64,000 nt of DNA from a virus: IMG/VR virus record IMGVR_UViG_3300042907_001080, positions 186,001 through 250,000 of that record, one strand, 5' to 3'. A program made the translations under genes and the position numbers. The notes under the pieces are model-generated. The model saw nothing but the letters and a program-made list of their open reading frames with translations. It was not told the DNA's origin and did no database searches. Of this stretch, positions 1 to 7,762 are shown in pieces (within the stretch, counting starts at the first letter, position 1; every line of letters starts with the position of its first letter).

Positions 1-293
1 ATATGCGAGGTAGAACTTTTAAAAACGCAGTGGTTGTAGCTGATGAGATGCAGAATGCTACACCTAGTCAGATGAAGATGTTGCTGACGAGACTAGGACA
101 GAACAGCAAGATGGTAGTTACAGGAGACCTACAACAGGCTGATCGTCCTAGCAACAATGGCTTACTAGAATTTTTGGGATTGTATAATAACTTCCAGGGC
201 CACAGATATGTGGATCTAGTAAAATTTGATGTGCAGGATGTTGAACGTCACGAAGCTGTTAAGGAGATATTAGCAATCTACGGCGACGATTAA
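1..293 (+). CDS. phoH: PhoH-like ATPase, C-terminal part (cut by left edge)
   Basis: The visible 96-97 residues are the C-terminal half of a PhoH-type P-loop ATPase. They run from the conserved MRGRTF segment through the Walker B-like VVVADEMQNATPSQMK, the MLLTRLG helix and the VVTGDLQQAD sensor region. The Walker A loop and true start lie to the left of the window. PhoH is very common in marine T4-like phages and its role in infection is unsettled. The gene is the only plus-strand gene in the first 30 kb, and its TAA shares a TTAA with the stop codon of the convergent downstream gene. Confidence 0.93.
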   Translation, partial: MRGRTFKNAVVVADEMQNATPSQMKMLLTRLGQNSKMVVTGDLQQADRPSNNGLLEFLGLYNNFQGHRYVDLVKFDVQDVERHEAVKEILAIYGDD

Positions 294-532
294 TCTTTAG
301 GGAGGTAGGGGGTCAAGCGATCCCCTAACATTCTTTTATAAAACTCGATCATGTCATCATATCCTGCATCAGGATTGAGCCCGTTTTTGATCACAGTTTT
401 CTTTTCAAAGTCTAGTATAACCTTGGAAGTCTGGATATCTGTGGTTCTGTAGTGCCTTTTGAATTCAGTGACTTCGTCGTATTTGCCATCAGGCTTCTTG
501 ATGTATTTCACTATCATGTATCTATTATCCAT
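290..532 (-). CDS. Conserved hypothetical protein (80 aa)
   Basis: An 80-residue charged protein rich in Lys, Asp and Tyr, with no signal peptide or membrane segment. No family was recognised. It is the last gene of a minus-strand run that starts upstream with the MazG-like gene. Its ATG overlaps the end of the preceding DUF2452-like gene by 8 nt, which suggests translational coupling. Its stop codon overlaps the phoH stop on the other strand. Confidence 0.7.
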   Translation of the reverse strand: MDNRYMIVKYIKKPDGKYDEVTEFKRHYRTTDIQTSKVILDFEKKTVIKNGLNPDAGYDDMIEFYKRMLGDRLTPYLPKD

Positions 533-1019
533 TTACGCTATTTCCTTCTTGATCTATTTCCATCCAGGTGTGATCGCCCATGTATTTTACTCGAGCCTGA
601 TATTCATAGTCTTCTGGAGCACTACTGGACCAATCGTTGGGACCATGTTGTGTTAGCAATGTATATTGCTTTCTCTTGTCCCATGCTAGCCAATAGATAT
701 TACCCATTACCGGTTGAAACTGATACACCGCAGCATGAACAGCATCTGTGATATCTAATCTACGCTTGATAGCCTGCGCCTGTTTTTCTAACACATTAAC
801 CAATTCCACAATTCGATCGTATTCCTGCTGTGCATACATCCTAGCATGATTGATCATTAGATCTTTCTGCTTGGTTACCGGAACTAACTCGAATTTAACT
901 CCTCCGGCTTCCGTGGGATATTCTGATACGTTTCTATTGAAGAAAGGCACCATTGTTCCACCTATATCGGCATCAAAACTATTTCTGCCTTTGGCAAGAT
1001 TAGATTTTTTATCCGCCAT
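525..1019 (-). CDS. DUF2452-like protein
   Basis: This 164-residue soluble protein has a C-terminal half with the pattern of DUF2452 proteins. It shows Q-P-V-x-G-x-I-Y near residue 103, a Tyr/Leu-rich strand, an S-x-x-P-E-D-Y block near 132 and a final strand ending in TWMEID. The middle (about 65-95) is predicted helical. DUF2452 has no established function. The start overlaps the end of the clamp-loader gene by 11 nt, so it is probably translated from the same message. In T4 this position after gene 44 is held by the small clamp-loader subunit gp62, but I see no gp62 resemblance. Confidence 0.6.
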   Translation of the reverse strand: MADKKSNLAKGRNSFDADIGGTMVPFFNRNVSEYPTEAGGVKFELVPVTKQKDLMINHARMYAQQEYDRIVELVNVLEKQAQAIKRRLDITDAVHAAVYQFQPVMGNIYWLAWDKRKQYTLLTQHGPNDWSSSAPEDYEYQARVKYMGDHTWMEIDQEGNSVNG

Positions 1020-1932
1020 TAATCTTTGATAATTTTACCAGAGTAGATGCTAAATTAATTTCTGGATCGATGATCAATGTGTGATCTACCAGAGCCTGCT
1101 TAATGACATGCAAAGCCTTGTCCTGATGTTCTTCTGATCCAAAAATATCTAAATGGTTGTATAGCCACACATATACTTCTTGCATCTCTTCAGCACGTAG
1201 TTTACCGCACAACATCTTACGTGCTTCTTGGATCTTTCCTGCTCTGAACAACTCGACCATATCAAACTTCCACTCTGCAGATCCTACATCTTCCTTAGTA
1301 GCACTGTGCAGTTTGGCATCGTTGGTATTTTGTTGCAATAAATTTAGACATTTACGCAGATCAGGATATGTGGTAGACACATACATATCTAGGGTATCTA
1401 AATCAAATTCAACGTTTTCTTCAACCAACACAGTGGCAGCTCTAGCGGTAAACTCTGTTTGATCAAGTTTTGAGAAATGCCATTGTTGGCAACGACTGTG
1501 CAATGCTGGCACAATCATATTAGGATTATTACAGGTTAAAATAAAGCGAGCATAATTGCTGTATTCTTCTATGATGCCTTTTAACGAATCCTGCGCCTGC
1601 GGACTAAGACGATCTGCTTCGTCTAACAGCACCACCTTAAAGGCACCCCAAGCGATACTGCTGATAAATGGCACTATCTTGTTGCGTATGAAATCAATAC
1701 CTGTTTCTCTACTGGCGTTTACTTCTAGCACATCAGCATCGAGAATTTCGATTTCGTTGACCAGAATCTTAGCCATGGTGGTTTTACCAATGCCTGGAGG
1801 CCCGCTTAACAGTAGATGAGGAATGCTTTTTTCAGCCACCCATGTTTCGACCTGTTTACGTTGTGCAGAGTCACGCCATACATACCCTTCCATCTTTTTA
1901 GGACGATACTTCTCAACCCATAGTTCTTTCAT
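1009..1932 (-). CDS. Sliding-clamp loader large subunit (T4 gp44-like)
   Basis: An AAA+ ATPase of 307 residues that loads the sliding clamp onto primer-template DNA. The Walker A GPPGIGKT lies at 44-51, Walker B LLDEAD at 102-107, sensor 1 (ILTCNN) near 131-136 and the clamp-loader signature SRC at 146-148. The N-terminus, with KYRPKK, is typical of RFC/gp44 proteins, and the C-terminal third is the helical collar domain. The length matches T4 gp44 (about 319 aa). The upstream gene's stop overlaps this ATG as ATGA. It belongs to the phage replisome, with the clamp and DNA polymerase presumably outside the window. Confidence 0.95.
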   Translation of the reverse strand: MKELWVEKYRPKKMEGYVWRDSAQRKQVETWVAEKSIPHLLLSGPPGIGKTTMAKILVNEIEILDADVLEVNASRETGIDFIRNKIVPFISSIAWGAFKVVLLDEADRLSPQAQDSLKGIIEEYSNYARFILTCNNPNMIVPALHSRCQQWHFSKLDQTEFTARAATVLVEENVEFDLDTLDMYVSTTYPDLRKCLNLLQQNTNDAKLHSATKEDVGSAEWKFDMVELFRAGKIQEARKMLCGKLRAEEMQEVYVWLYNHLDIFGSEEHQDKALHVIKQALVDHTLIIDPEINLASTLVKLSKINGG

Positions 1933-2120
1933 TCTTTTGCCTTGTTAATAATGTCTTGTGTAATTATACTATTTTCTGCATCATACAGCGAGAGGTTATG
2001 CAATCGATCTGCGCATGATCGAATGTCGTCGCTTAACTGGCCTCGACCAATTTCTCTTTCTACTGTGCGAGCAATCTCGTGTAATGCAATCACCGCATCA
2101 ACTAATTCAATATTCCTCAT
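1929..2120 (-). CDS. Small hypothetical protein (63 aa)
   Basis: A 63-residue helical protein. I chose the ATG at 2120 because it follows an AGAGGA ribosome-binding site at good spacing and overlaps the stop of the upstream membrane-protein gene as ATGA. A longer in-frame ORF to 2177 has no such signal. The sequence has alternating Ile/Leu and Glu/Arg, consistent with a short helical bundle. No family was recognised. It ends in ATGA overlap with the clamp-loader gene, so it is co-translated with a replication protein. Confidence 0.7.
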   Translation of the reverse strand: MRNIELVDAVIALHEIARTVEREIGRGQLSDDIRSCADRLHNLSLYDAENSIITQDIINKAKE

Positions 2121-2284
2121 ACCAATTCCTCTACCACACCGAGTATCTCTGCTGAAATAATAAGAGCGCCTGCCCAATACAAATTACCAGCAATTAATAC
2201 TGCACCAGCAATAATTCGTAATCCGCTTTTTACAAGACTAACATAAAAATGTCCTTTGCTGGTATCTTTAGGTTGGATTTCCAT
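2117..2284 (-). CDS. Small membrane protein (55 aa)
   Basis: I read this 55-residue gene directly from the reverse strand. The ATG at 2284 is preceded by AAAGGA at normal spacing and the TGA overlaps the next ATG as ATGA. The protein starts MEIQPKDTSKGHF and then has a continuous hydrophobic stretch (about residues 23-45, Ile/Ala/Leu/Gly/Trp) that fits one or two short membrane helices. It overlaps the 3' end of the cytidylyltransferase gene by 17 nt. No family was recognised. Its length and coupling make it easy for gene finders to miss. Confidence 0.7.
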   Translation of the reverse strand: MEIQPKDTSKGHFYVSLVKSGLRIIAGAVLIAGNLYWAGALIISAEILGVVEELV

Positions 2285-2714
2285 CTTTTAGTCCTTTATT
2301 AATTTCTGCTGCAATAACACGTTGTCTAAGTTCGCTAGTTGAGAAATTGTGTTCACGTTTGTTAAAATAAAATTCAATGCCTCGATCGTCACATTCCCAT
2401 CGACCTGTAAAATCTTTTTCTGCGTATTCCTGTCCTAATATTCTAACATTAATAGGATAAGAAAGCAAGATATTTACAAGATCGGCTTCCGTTTCGTAGA
2501 CAAGTATCTCGTCAATATACTTACAGGCTTTCAGTTGTTCGTAGCGTTCAAATACACTTTGAATAGGTTTATTTTTTTCAGTAGGACGATCAATGGTGGG
2601 ATCTGTTTGCAACCCCACAATCAAATGATCGCATTGTGTCTTTGCTTCCTTGAGCATCATGATATGCCCAGCATGAAACAGGTCAAAGGTTGAGCAGGTA
2701 AAGCCTACTGTCAT
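2268..2714 (-). CDS. Cytidylyltransferase-like nucleotidyltransferase (TagD/RfaE-C type)
   Basis: A 148-residue HIGH-superfamily nucleotidyltransferase. The nucleotide-binding HxGH motif is H14-A-G-H17. It also has a KPIQSVFERYEQL helix near 49-61, as in glycerol-3-phosphate cytidylyltransferase, and the late S-T-S-E-L-R motif near 125-131. The family activates a phosphorylated substrate by transferring CMP or AMP. The substrate cannot be told from sequence; glycerol-phosphate, sugar-phosphate and ethanolamine-phosphate are all possible. The gene overlaps the MazG-like gene by 4 nt (ATGA). It may feed surface-glycan or lipid modification, like the KdsA and glycosyltransferase genes further on. 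Confidence 0.85.
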   Translation of the reverse strand: MTVGFTCSTFDLFHAGHIMMLKEAKTQCDHLIVGLQTDPTIDRPTEKNKPIQSVFERYEQLKACKYIDEILVYETEADLVNILLSYPINVRILGQEYAEKDFTGRWECDDRGIEFYFNKREHNFSTSELRQRVIAAEINKGLKDGNPT

Positions 2715-3082
2715 TTTCTACTCAAAAACTCTTTGAGATTTGGTGGAGTCCAACCATCGGGCTTGAGAACTTTGCCATCTTCACGTTTAATTACTTTACC
2801 TGTCTTTTTATCAATTTTAGCAAAGTTGGTACGCATAACTTCTTTCCAGGCACCTTCTGCAGCTGCACCCATTGAGTGAATAGCACCGATAGTTACAACT
2901 AAGATGTCAATTAGCGCATCTAGAGATTCTACTTTGTCGTTATTATCTATTGCTACAGCAAGTTCTCTAGTTTCTTCCTCAATGAGTTTTAGATACATAT
3001 TGAACTGATCTTGATTGAGGGATTCAACTGCTTGATCGCAGGCCCGCATGAATTTTTCTTGATCACGAAATGGATTGGTCAT
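2711..3082 (-). CDS. mazG: MazG-like nucleoside triphosphate pyrophosphohydrolase
   Basis: A 123-residue all-alpha NTP pyrophosphohydrolase. The metal-binding pattern EExxE is at E36-E37-x2-E40, followed by E52-S-L-D55 and A-L-I-D59, the usual EExxE...ExxD arrangement. The C-terminal part (GKVIKREDGKVLKPDGW) is typical of the phage and cyanophage MazG/PRA-PH-like group. The enzyme hydrolyses (d)NTPs to the monophosphate and PPi; in phages it is linked to nucleotide-pool control. A strong AAGGAG site lies upstream of the ATG. It heads the run toward the clamp loader. Confidence 0.88.
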   Translation of the reverse strand: MTNPFRDQEKFMRACDQAVESLNQDQFNMYLKLIEEETRELAVAIDNNDKVESLDALIDILVVTIGAIHSMGAAAEGAWKEVMRTNFAKIDKKTGKVIKREDGKVLKPDGWTPPNLKEFLSRK

Positions 3083-3091
3083 TGTATCTCC

Positions 3092-3331
3092 TTAAGACTT
3101 TAATATCTTAATGATACATTTTTTTTCCTGTTCCTGCAACCACTCTTTTTCCAAATCTCCGAAGTCTGGAGAATCTGCCAAGGCAGTATCTACCAGGACC
3201 TTGATCTGATACAGATCTTGTTTGGCGTAAAAGGCAGTGAAATGATCATTGTACGGATCTCGGCATTCTCTAACCAAGGCACGTAGTTGATTTGAGATAT
3301 CAGCGATATCCGAACTTTTACGTAATTCCAT
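3092..3331 (-). CDS. Conserved hypothetical protein (79 aa)
   Basis: A 79-residue, mostly helical acidic/basic protein ending in a Lys/Ile-rich tail, with no recognised domain. It starts at an ATG that overlaps the stop of the GroES-like gene as TAATG, so it is probably translated by reinitiation. Nothing in the sequence gives a function. Confidence 0.65.
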   Translation of the reverse strand: MELRKSSDIADISNQLRALVRECRDPYNDHFTAFYAKQDLYQIKVLVDTALADSPDFGDLEKEWLQEQEKKCIIKILKS

Positions 3332-3750
3332 TAGTTAATTCTTGACATGTTTCCAGGTAGGAAGTCTTGTGGATCGATATTCATGCTTGATCCGTTTGAA
3401 AATTCCTGACCGATGTAGAAATCATTTGGTCTTTCGTCAGCAACTGCAATAACAGCTGTGGTTTCTACTTTTTGAAATTCTTTATCACCGTCGCCGTCGT
3501 TGATTTTAATCTTACGAGTCCACCGACCGTGTTCAATAAGAACCCACTGACCGATCTTGACATCGAGATCACATTCATCGCCGACTTTATAAACTTCAGC
3601 CCAACGAGGTTTAACACCGTGTGCTTTACCATCGTCACTTTGAATAACGATGCCGCCCGCAGTTTTCATTTCGCCCATGTCCATGTTAATAACAAGAAGG
3701 TCCTTTGGCAGAGGACGAACCTGCATGTGTCGTGCTTCGAGATTGAACAT
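3331..3750 (-). CDS. GroES-like co-chaperonin (T4 gp31-like)
   Basis: A 139-residue GroES-fold protein. Its N-terminal strand (MQVRPLPKDLLVI) is followed by a TAGGIVIQ mobile-loop-like segment at about 31-38. The core strands W-A-E-V-Y-K-V-G...D-V-K-I-G-Q-W-V-L-I-E-H-G follow the GroES pattern. In T4, gp31 replaces GroES so that host GroEL can fold the major capsid protein. I keep the ATG at 3750 because it has an AAGGT site, whereas the internal Met9 does not. It probably works with host GroEL, as no chaperonin gene is visible here. Confidence 0.85.
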   Translation of the reverse strand: MFNLEARHMQVRPLPKDLLVINMDMGEMKTAGGIVIQSDDGKAHGVKPRWAEVYKVGDECDLDVKIGQWVLIEHGRWTRKIKINDGDGDKEFQKVETTAVIAVADERPNDFYIGQEFSNGSSMNIDPQDFLPGNMSRIN

Positions 3751-3758
3751 AGTTTACC

Positions 3759-3989
3759 TTATTTCTTGTTGCTGCGAGCAGCTACTTCTTCATGTAATGC
3801 GTTGGGATTTTGTGCATAATAATCTGCTAGCACTTGTTCGCGTGTGCGTATCACTCTGCCACCTTCGCCAATTTCGTCACCTCGAGCGTTGACTTTCATA
3901 TTGCCCACAGCCGGAGTTTTTTCAAATCTCAAGCTCATCTTTTCCATGTCAATTTCTTTGCCTCTCATTGAGGTATAAGTTCTTCCCAT
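3759..3989 (-). CDS. Conserved marine-myovirus protein (76 aa)
   Basis: A 76-residue protein beginning MGRTYTSMRGKEIDMEKM, with a central AVGNMKVNARGDEIG block and a TREQ...YY segment. I recognise this layout from marine T4-like phages, where it is an uncharacterised conserved protein. The ATG at 3989 was chosen over an upstream in-frame Met because it sits after a perfect AAGGAG site. It lies directly upstream of the GroES-like gene in the same run. Confidence 0.75.
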   Translation of the reverse strand: MGRTYTSMRGKEIDMEKMSLRFEKTPAVGNMKVNARGDEIGEGGRVIRTREQVLADYYAQNPNALHEEVAARSNKK

Positions 3990-3990
3990 T

Positions 3991-4452
3991 TTATTCTCCT
4001 TTAAAGAATTCGTTAATTGGTAGCTTGTATTTAACACTGTCTATTTTGTGTACGCCAATTATGAACAGCACATAACTAGCTACCGAACTGCCTCTACCTA
4101 CTCCCCAAACAATATTATTGCTTCTGAGAGTATCTACCACATATTTCATTGCTCGCAACACAGGAATCAAATTATGATTTCTATATAATTCGATCTCTTG
4201 TAACAATCTATCATAGTTTTGTTCTGGACAGTGATCCACCAAAAATGCTTCTATGTCCATGCATTGATATTCTTTGGGTATAAACCATTCAGTGCAGTCT
4301 ATGTCAGCGGGGGGAATTGGATAGTTCAAATGCTCTTGATGCAATCTATTCACATATTGTGAAAGATCATCAGAAGTCTGGCAATGTTCCAGTATGTCTG
4401 GCCCATGCTGCATCACACCTTGAATAAGTTGTTGCGTTGTATTAGTCCACAT
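3991..4452 (-). CDS. DNA polymerase III alpha-like fragment protein (C-family palm motif only)
   Basis: This 153-residue protein resembles one internal stretch of bacterial DnaE/PolC. Its C-terminal 80 residues run from RLLQEIELYRNHN through an AMKYVVDTLRSNNI helix to VGRGSSVASYVLFIIGV and IDSVKYKLPINEFF. This matches the segment of C-family polymerases containing GPGRGSxAGSLVAY and IDPLxYxLLFERFL. The protein stops just before the PDFDxDF aspartates would occur, so it cannot be a complete polymerase active site. The first 70 residues are not recognised. It overlaps the upstream gene by 11 nt. Similar short ORFs seem conserved in marine T4-like phages; the role is unknown. Confidence 0.7.
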   Translation of the reverse strand: MWTNTTQQLIQGVMQHGPDILEHCQTSDDLSQYVNRLHQEHLNYPIPPADIDCTEWFIPKEYQCMDIEAFLVDHCPEQNYDRLLQEIELYRNHNLIPVLRAMKYVVDTLRSNNIVWGVGRGSSVASYVLFIIGVHKIDSVKYKLPINEFFKGE

Positions 4453-4672
4453 TGATCAATTGACCTAAATCACCATCTGCCTGTTTCAATTTCTGAGCAT
4501 GCCTCTTTGCGAGTTCTTCTCTATATATTGTAACAAAAGTAGATAGCTGTGTCAAGAGATCTCTACTGCCCATTCTTGCAGCAGCATGATATTTTTTATT
4601 CAATTCGATTAGGCGATTTTCAATGTCTTGATCTTTGTATTCTGACAGATCGCCGCTAAGGGGATGAAACAT
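4442..4672 (-). CDS. Conserved hypothetical helical protein (76 aa)
   Basis: A 76-residue charged helical protein starting MFHPLSGDLSEYKD. I chose the ATG at 4672 because it overlaps the stop of the upstream virion gene as TAATG; the ORF could start 18 codons earlier but would then lie inside that gene. The spacing of Leu and Ile residues suggests a helical hairpin. The pattern is familiar from marine T4-like phages but no function is known to me. Confidence 0.65.
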   Translation of the reverse strand: MFHPLSGDLSEYKDQDIENRLIELNKKYHAAARMGSRDLLTQLSTFVTIYREELAKRHAQKLKQADGDLGQLINVD

Positions 4673-5253
4673 TAGCTGTATAATCCTAGATAGTTCAAGA
4701 AAATCACGGTGGCACTGTGCCTCCATACTTCGATGATCACCGGATCGGTAGTAGATGTGACTGTAACTGATACAGGAAACCCTGGTGATTTTTTAATCAC
4801 TGTGCCACCCGAAGTAGTAAATGTAATGGTTCTAGCAGTACCATCACCATAAAGTTCTAGAGTGGCTTTACCAATCTGTCCGAGTCCTGTGACATCCACC
4901 GCTCCGGTAGGAAATTCAGAGAATGACAAGCTGGTGTTTGCTCCGAATTTTACTATGTGATACATGGCCTGCTTAAAACTGATGTCTTGTGTGCCTGCTA
5001 CAATGGCAGCACCATAGTCCTTTTTACGCAGGTATGCATCTTGTAAAGTTAGGGACCCTACTACGTTGTATAAGAAATCGTTGTCTTCGTCTTTGCGGGC
5101 CGCATTATCCTGCAGATCTGTGATCTCATTCTTAGCAGCAGAGAAGTTGGTTTTGATAGTATCAAAGTTATCTCTGAATACCTGCGTGTCGTTGTCCTGT
5201 CCAGCTACAGGAAAGTTTTCATTTATTGCTGCGAAATTGATAAGGCTTGTCAA
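4672..5253 (-). CDS. Virion structural protein with shared N-terminal fibre segment (193 aa)
   Basis: The first 45 residues (INENFPVAGQDNDTQ...FRDNFDTIKTNFSAA) are a variant of the N-terminal segment found in several fibre genes in this block. The rest is Thr/Ser/Val-rich beta sequence with GTARTITFTTSGG, typical of a small baseplate- or fibre-associated protein. The start is a TTG overlapping the stop of the preceding gene as TTGA. No early ATG exists and the reading begins MTSL, which suits this family. It is the last gene of the virion block. Confidence 0.7.
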   Translation of the reverse strand: MTSLINFAAINENFPVAGQDNDTQVFRDNFDTIKTNFSAAKNEITDLQDNAARKDEDNDFLYNVVGSLTLQDAYLRKKDYGAAIVAGTQDISFKQAMYHIVKFGANTSLSFSEFPTGAVDVTGLGQIGKATLELYGDGTARTITFTTSGGTVIKKSPGFPVSVTVTSTTDPVIIEVWRHSATVIFLNYLGLYS

Positions 5254-7751
5254 GGTAATTTTTCTCCACGTTGCGGGAATGCAAGGTATTTATCCTCTAT
5301 TTCTCCGTCTATAATATCTATTATATAGCGATCTGCTACAAAGTCAATGGTTTTAAAATCAAAGCCACTGGCTTTGATTCTAGCTAATATATTTTCAGCC
5401 GGGCTGGCCGCTGCATCATTGTCCGATCCCGGCTTGCAATAGCACAGAGGCAAGGCTGATACATATCCTGTTTCAAAAGATGCTTGGTCTTGTGTGCTGC
5501 GCATCCATAAGGGCAAAAATTCTCGATCTCTGTCCCCTATTGCGCTGATGCGTGATCTCATGTTTTTAATAGAATTAGGAAACACTCGCTGATGATCACT
5601 GTCGCTGACCAAGGGAATGTCGCTGTCTATTTTGATACTGTCATAGCTGATCAATACCTTGCTGTTAATGTTATTGGGTAGATTCACTGTTTGGCTGATG
5701 CTGCGACCGTTTTTTTCTAGGTCGTCTATGATTTCTACATAGATGACTTCATAGATGGTCTCTTGTGTTACAGGATCTTTGGCCTTGGCAGTTTTCACTT
5801 GTCCAAATTTCAATCTCTTGTGATAATGATTGCGACTCATGGCCTGCACAAATTTCTCAGCCTTGACACTTTCTATACCTGCATATATCAAAACTCGAAG
5901 ATCTGTCTGCACACTGAAATTAACGTCACCATATCGATAGATGTCTGTGGGGCGGAATATTGTTGCATCAGTGATAAAATTGAACCACGCTAATCTTTTG
6001 GGCTTTGATTGCAGAGCTTTGACATAGAGATTGGCAAAAGTTTTATTGTTTGCAACCAACACAGATAAATTAAATGTGCGATTTAATGTGGCAAAATTCA
6101 CACTGTCTCTGGCTCGCACAGTAAATGTAAACTTGAGATCGAACGTTGTGGTAGCAGCGTCGAAGGTCGAGGAATAATCTCTACTGAGTGTAGAACTGTC
6201 TTCAGCGGGTGATAGGTTGTCTGTGCGTTCGAAAAATCTTGTTAGTCCTGGACCAGTGTCATCTGCAAACTGTTTGATCTTGCCCTGTATTGCACCTGTA
6301 GGCAAAAATTGTAGTCCAGCAGGGAGATTGCCTGACACCCATTCATAGCTGATTCTCCCGCCATATAGTAGACTGGTTGCTTGAATGTATTTGTCAGAAG
6401 CAGTGTTTGGTTTGATTGTTCCAAGATCACTGTCAGTGATCCATTCTACTGCGCTGTCGATTTCTCCGATCACAGTGACAGTGAAAGTTTTTTCAGTCTT
6501 TGAAGTGCTGGCTCGCCAATATTCTTCATCAGTAGGTAGTCTATTAAGATGAGTTTTCACACTGATATATGTTACCCCAATGAATTCCACAGCGTCATTG
6601 ATTTTGTAAGTGGTAGAGTTATTCCATGTGCCTTTATATAGATAAGACGTATAGGCCAACTCTGCAGGATAATTCACAGCACGGACAGTGAATTGATAAT
6701 TTCTTGAGATTCTAGCCTGATATGGCACAGCCCCTGCTATGTCACCTGTGGTAGTATCTAGTTCCATGCCAGGAGGCAGTTGACTCTGCGAACCGTCGGG
6801 ATTGGTAGGCAATAGAAAGTATGCGATAGTGCCGGATAACGTGGGAGGATCATAGACATCTAAAAATATAGTTACATAGTTATTGGCACGGAAGCGGCCA
6901 AGATCGCTGTCAGTGATCCAAATTGGCACACGAGCACTGCTGGCATCTGCTTGAAATATATTGGTGTCGACCTGCACTATTGAGTTATCGGCTTGTAGAA
7001 ACTCTTCAGTGACCACATAGATTTTAAACAGCCTAGTTTCGGTATACACTCCGTCAGTGACAGCTACTATGAAATTGTAGATCCTGCTGAGACGTCTAGG
7101 AGTTCTGCTGGGTTCATTGTAATCAAACACAGTGATGTCGTAGGTAAATGTGTCAAAACCATTGCCTCGAGCTTGTATAAAGTCTATGGGAAATACGTCT
7201 AAGGGTGCGGTGTCATAGCCACCTGAAGTTTCCAGGTTGTATTCTACGGCAAATATGGGATCGGTGAAACCTGATATTATACCACTCTTGCTGAGGCTGA
7301 GTCCAGGAGGCAATACTCCTCCATTGGGCACAAGATAAAATTCTAATACATCACTGGCAATGAGATCTGTGTCACGTGCTTCAAGTTGAAAGTCGACCGG
7401 TGCATTGTCTAATACAAAGTAAGCTTCTGCTGGGCCGACGTTTAAAAATCCTTCCTTGGTGAGCCATATAGGTCTGTCACTGCCATCCACAGCCAGCTTA
7501 AAAGTGCGGTCTTCAATGTCCACACCGTCCGATGCTCGAATCACAAATCTACTTTCTGTATAGACTTTTACTTCAGTGGGACTGCCTTTGATAGCCCCAT
7601 CGATCAGTTTGAGTCCACGAGGCAAGGCACCTGCGATTAAGCTGTATGAGACAGTGGCTGTGAGATTGGTTGCGGCCTGTAATTGTATATCAATAGGTAT
7701 ACGTTCAGTGAGTAAGCCTAGACTATCTGCAGGAGTGATCCATGTTATCAT
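5250..7751 (-). CDS. Large virion/fibre protein with He_PIG (Ig-like) repeats
   Basis: An 833-residue beta-rich protein built of immunoglobulin-like putative-Ig (He_PIG) modules. Four copies of the L-P-x-G-L-x-(5-9)-G-x-I-x-G signature occur near residues 42-58, 145-163, 317-332 and 462-478. A W-I-T-D-S-D-L-G linker occurs twice and W-L-T/W-I-T variants at other domain borders. The last 250 residues are not repetitive. He_PIG repeats are found in cell-surface and phage fibre proteins and probably act as spacers or glycan-binding domains. The ATG follows an AAGGAT site. It is most likely an adhesin or baseplate-associated structural protein. Confidence 0.8.
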   Translation of the reverse strand: MITWITPADSLGLLTERIPIDIQLQAATNLTATVSYSLIAGALPRGLKLIDGAIKGSPTEVKVYTESRFVIRASDGVDIEDRTFKLAVDGSDRPIWLTKEGFLNVGPAEAYFVLDNAPVDFQLEARDTDLIASDVLEFYLVPNGGVLPPGLSLSKSGIISGFTDPIFAVEYNLETSGGYDTAPLDVFPIDFIQARGNGFDTFTYDITVFDYNEPSRTPRRLSRIYNFIVAVTDGVYTETRLFKIYVVTEEFLQADNSIVQVDTNIFQADASSARVPIWITDSDLGRFRANNYVTIFLDVYDPPTLSGTIAYFLLPTNPDGSQSQLPPGMELDTTTGDIAGAVPYQARISRNYQFTVRAVNYPAELAYTSYLYKGTWNNSTTYKINDAVEFIGVTYISVKTHLNRLPTDEEYWRASTSKTEKTFTVTVIGEIDSAVEWITDSDLGTIKPNTASDKYIQATSLLYGGRISYEWVSGNLPAGLQFLPTGAIQGKIKQFADDTGPGLTRFFERTDNLSPAEDSSTLSRDYSSTFDAATTTFDLKFTFTVRARDSVNFATLNRTFNLSVLVANNKTFANLYVKALQSKPKRLAWFNFITDATIFRPTDIYRYGDVNFSVQTDLRVLIYAGIESVKAEKFVQAMSRNHYHKRLKFGQVKTAKAKDPVTQETIYEVIYVEIIDDLEKNGRSISQTVNLPNNINSKVLISYDSIKIDSDIPLVSDSDHQRVFPNSIKNMRSRISAIGDRDREFLPLWMRSTQDQASFETGYVSALPLCYCKPGSDNDAAASPAENILARIKASGFDFKTIDFVADRYIIDIIDGEIEDKYLAFPQRGEKLP

Positions 7752-7762
7752 GTGATCAATCC

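Noticed and set aside
3348-3353. Plus-strand TTGACA as a promoter
   Set aside because: It lies in the minus-strand GroES-like gene and no suitable -10 hexamer follows at normal spacing; no plus-strand gene lies downstream.
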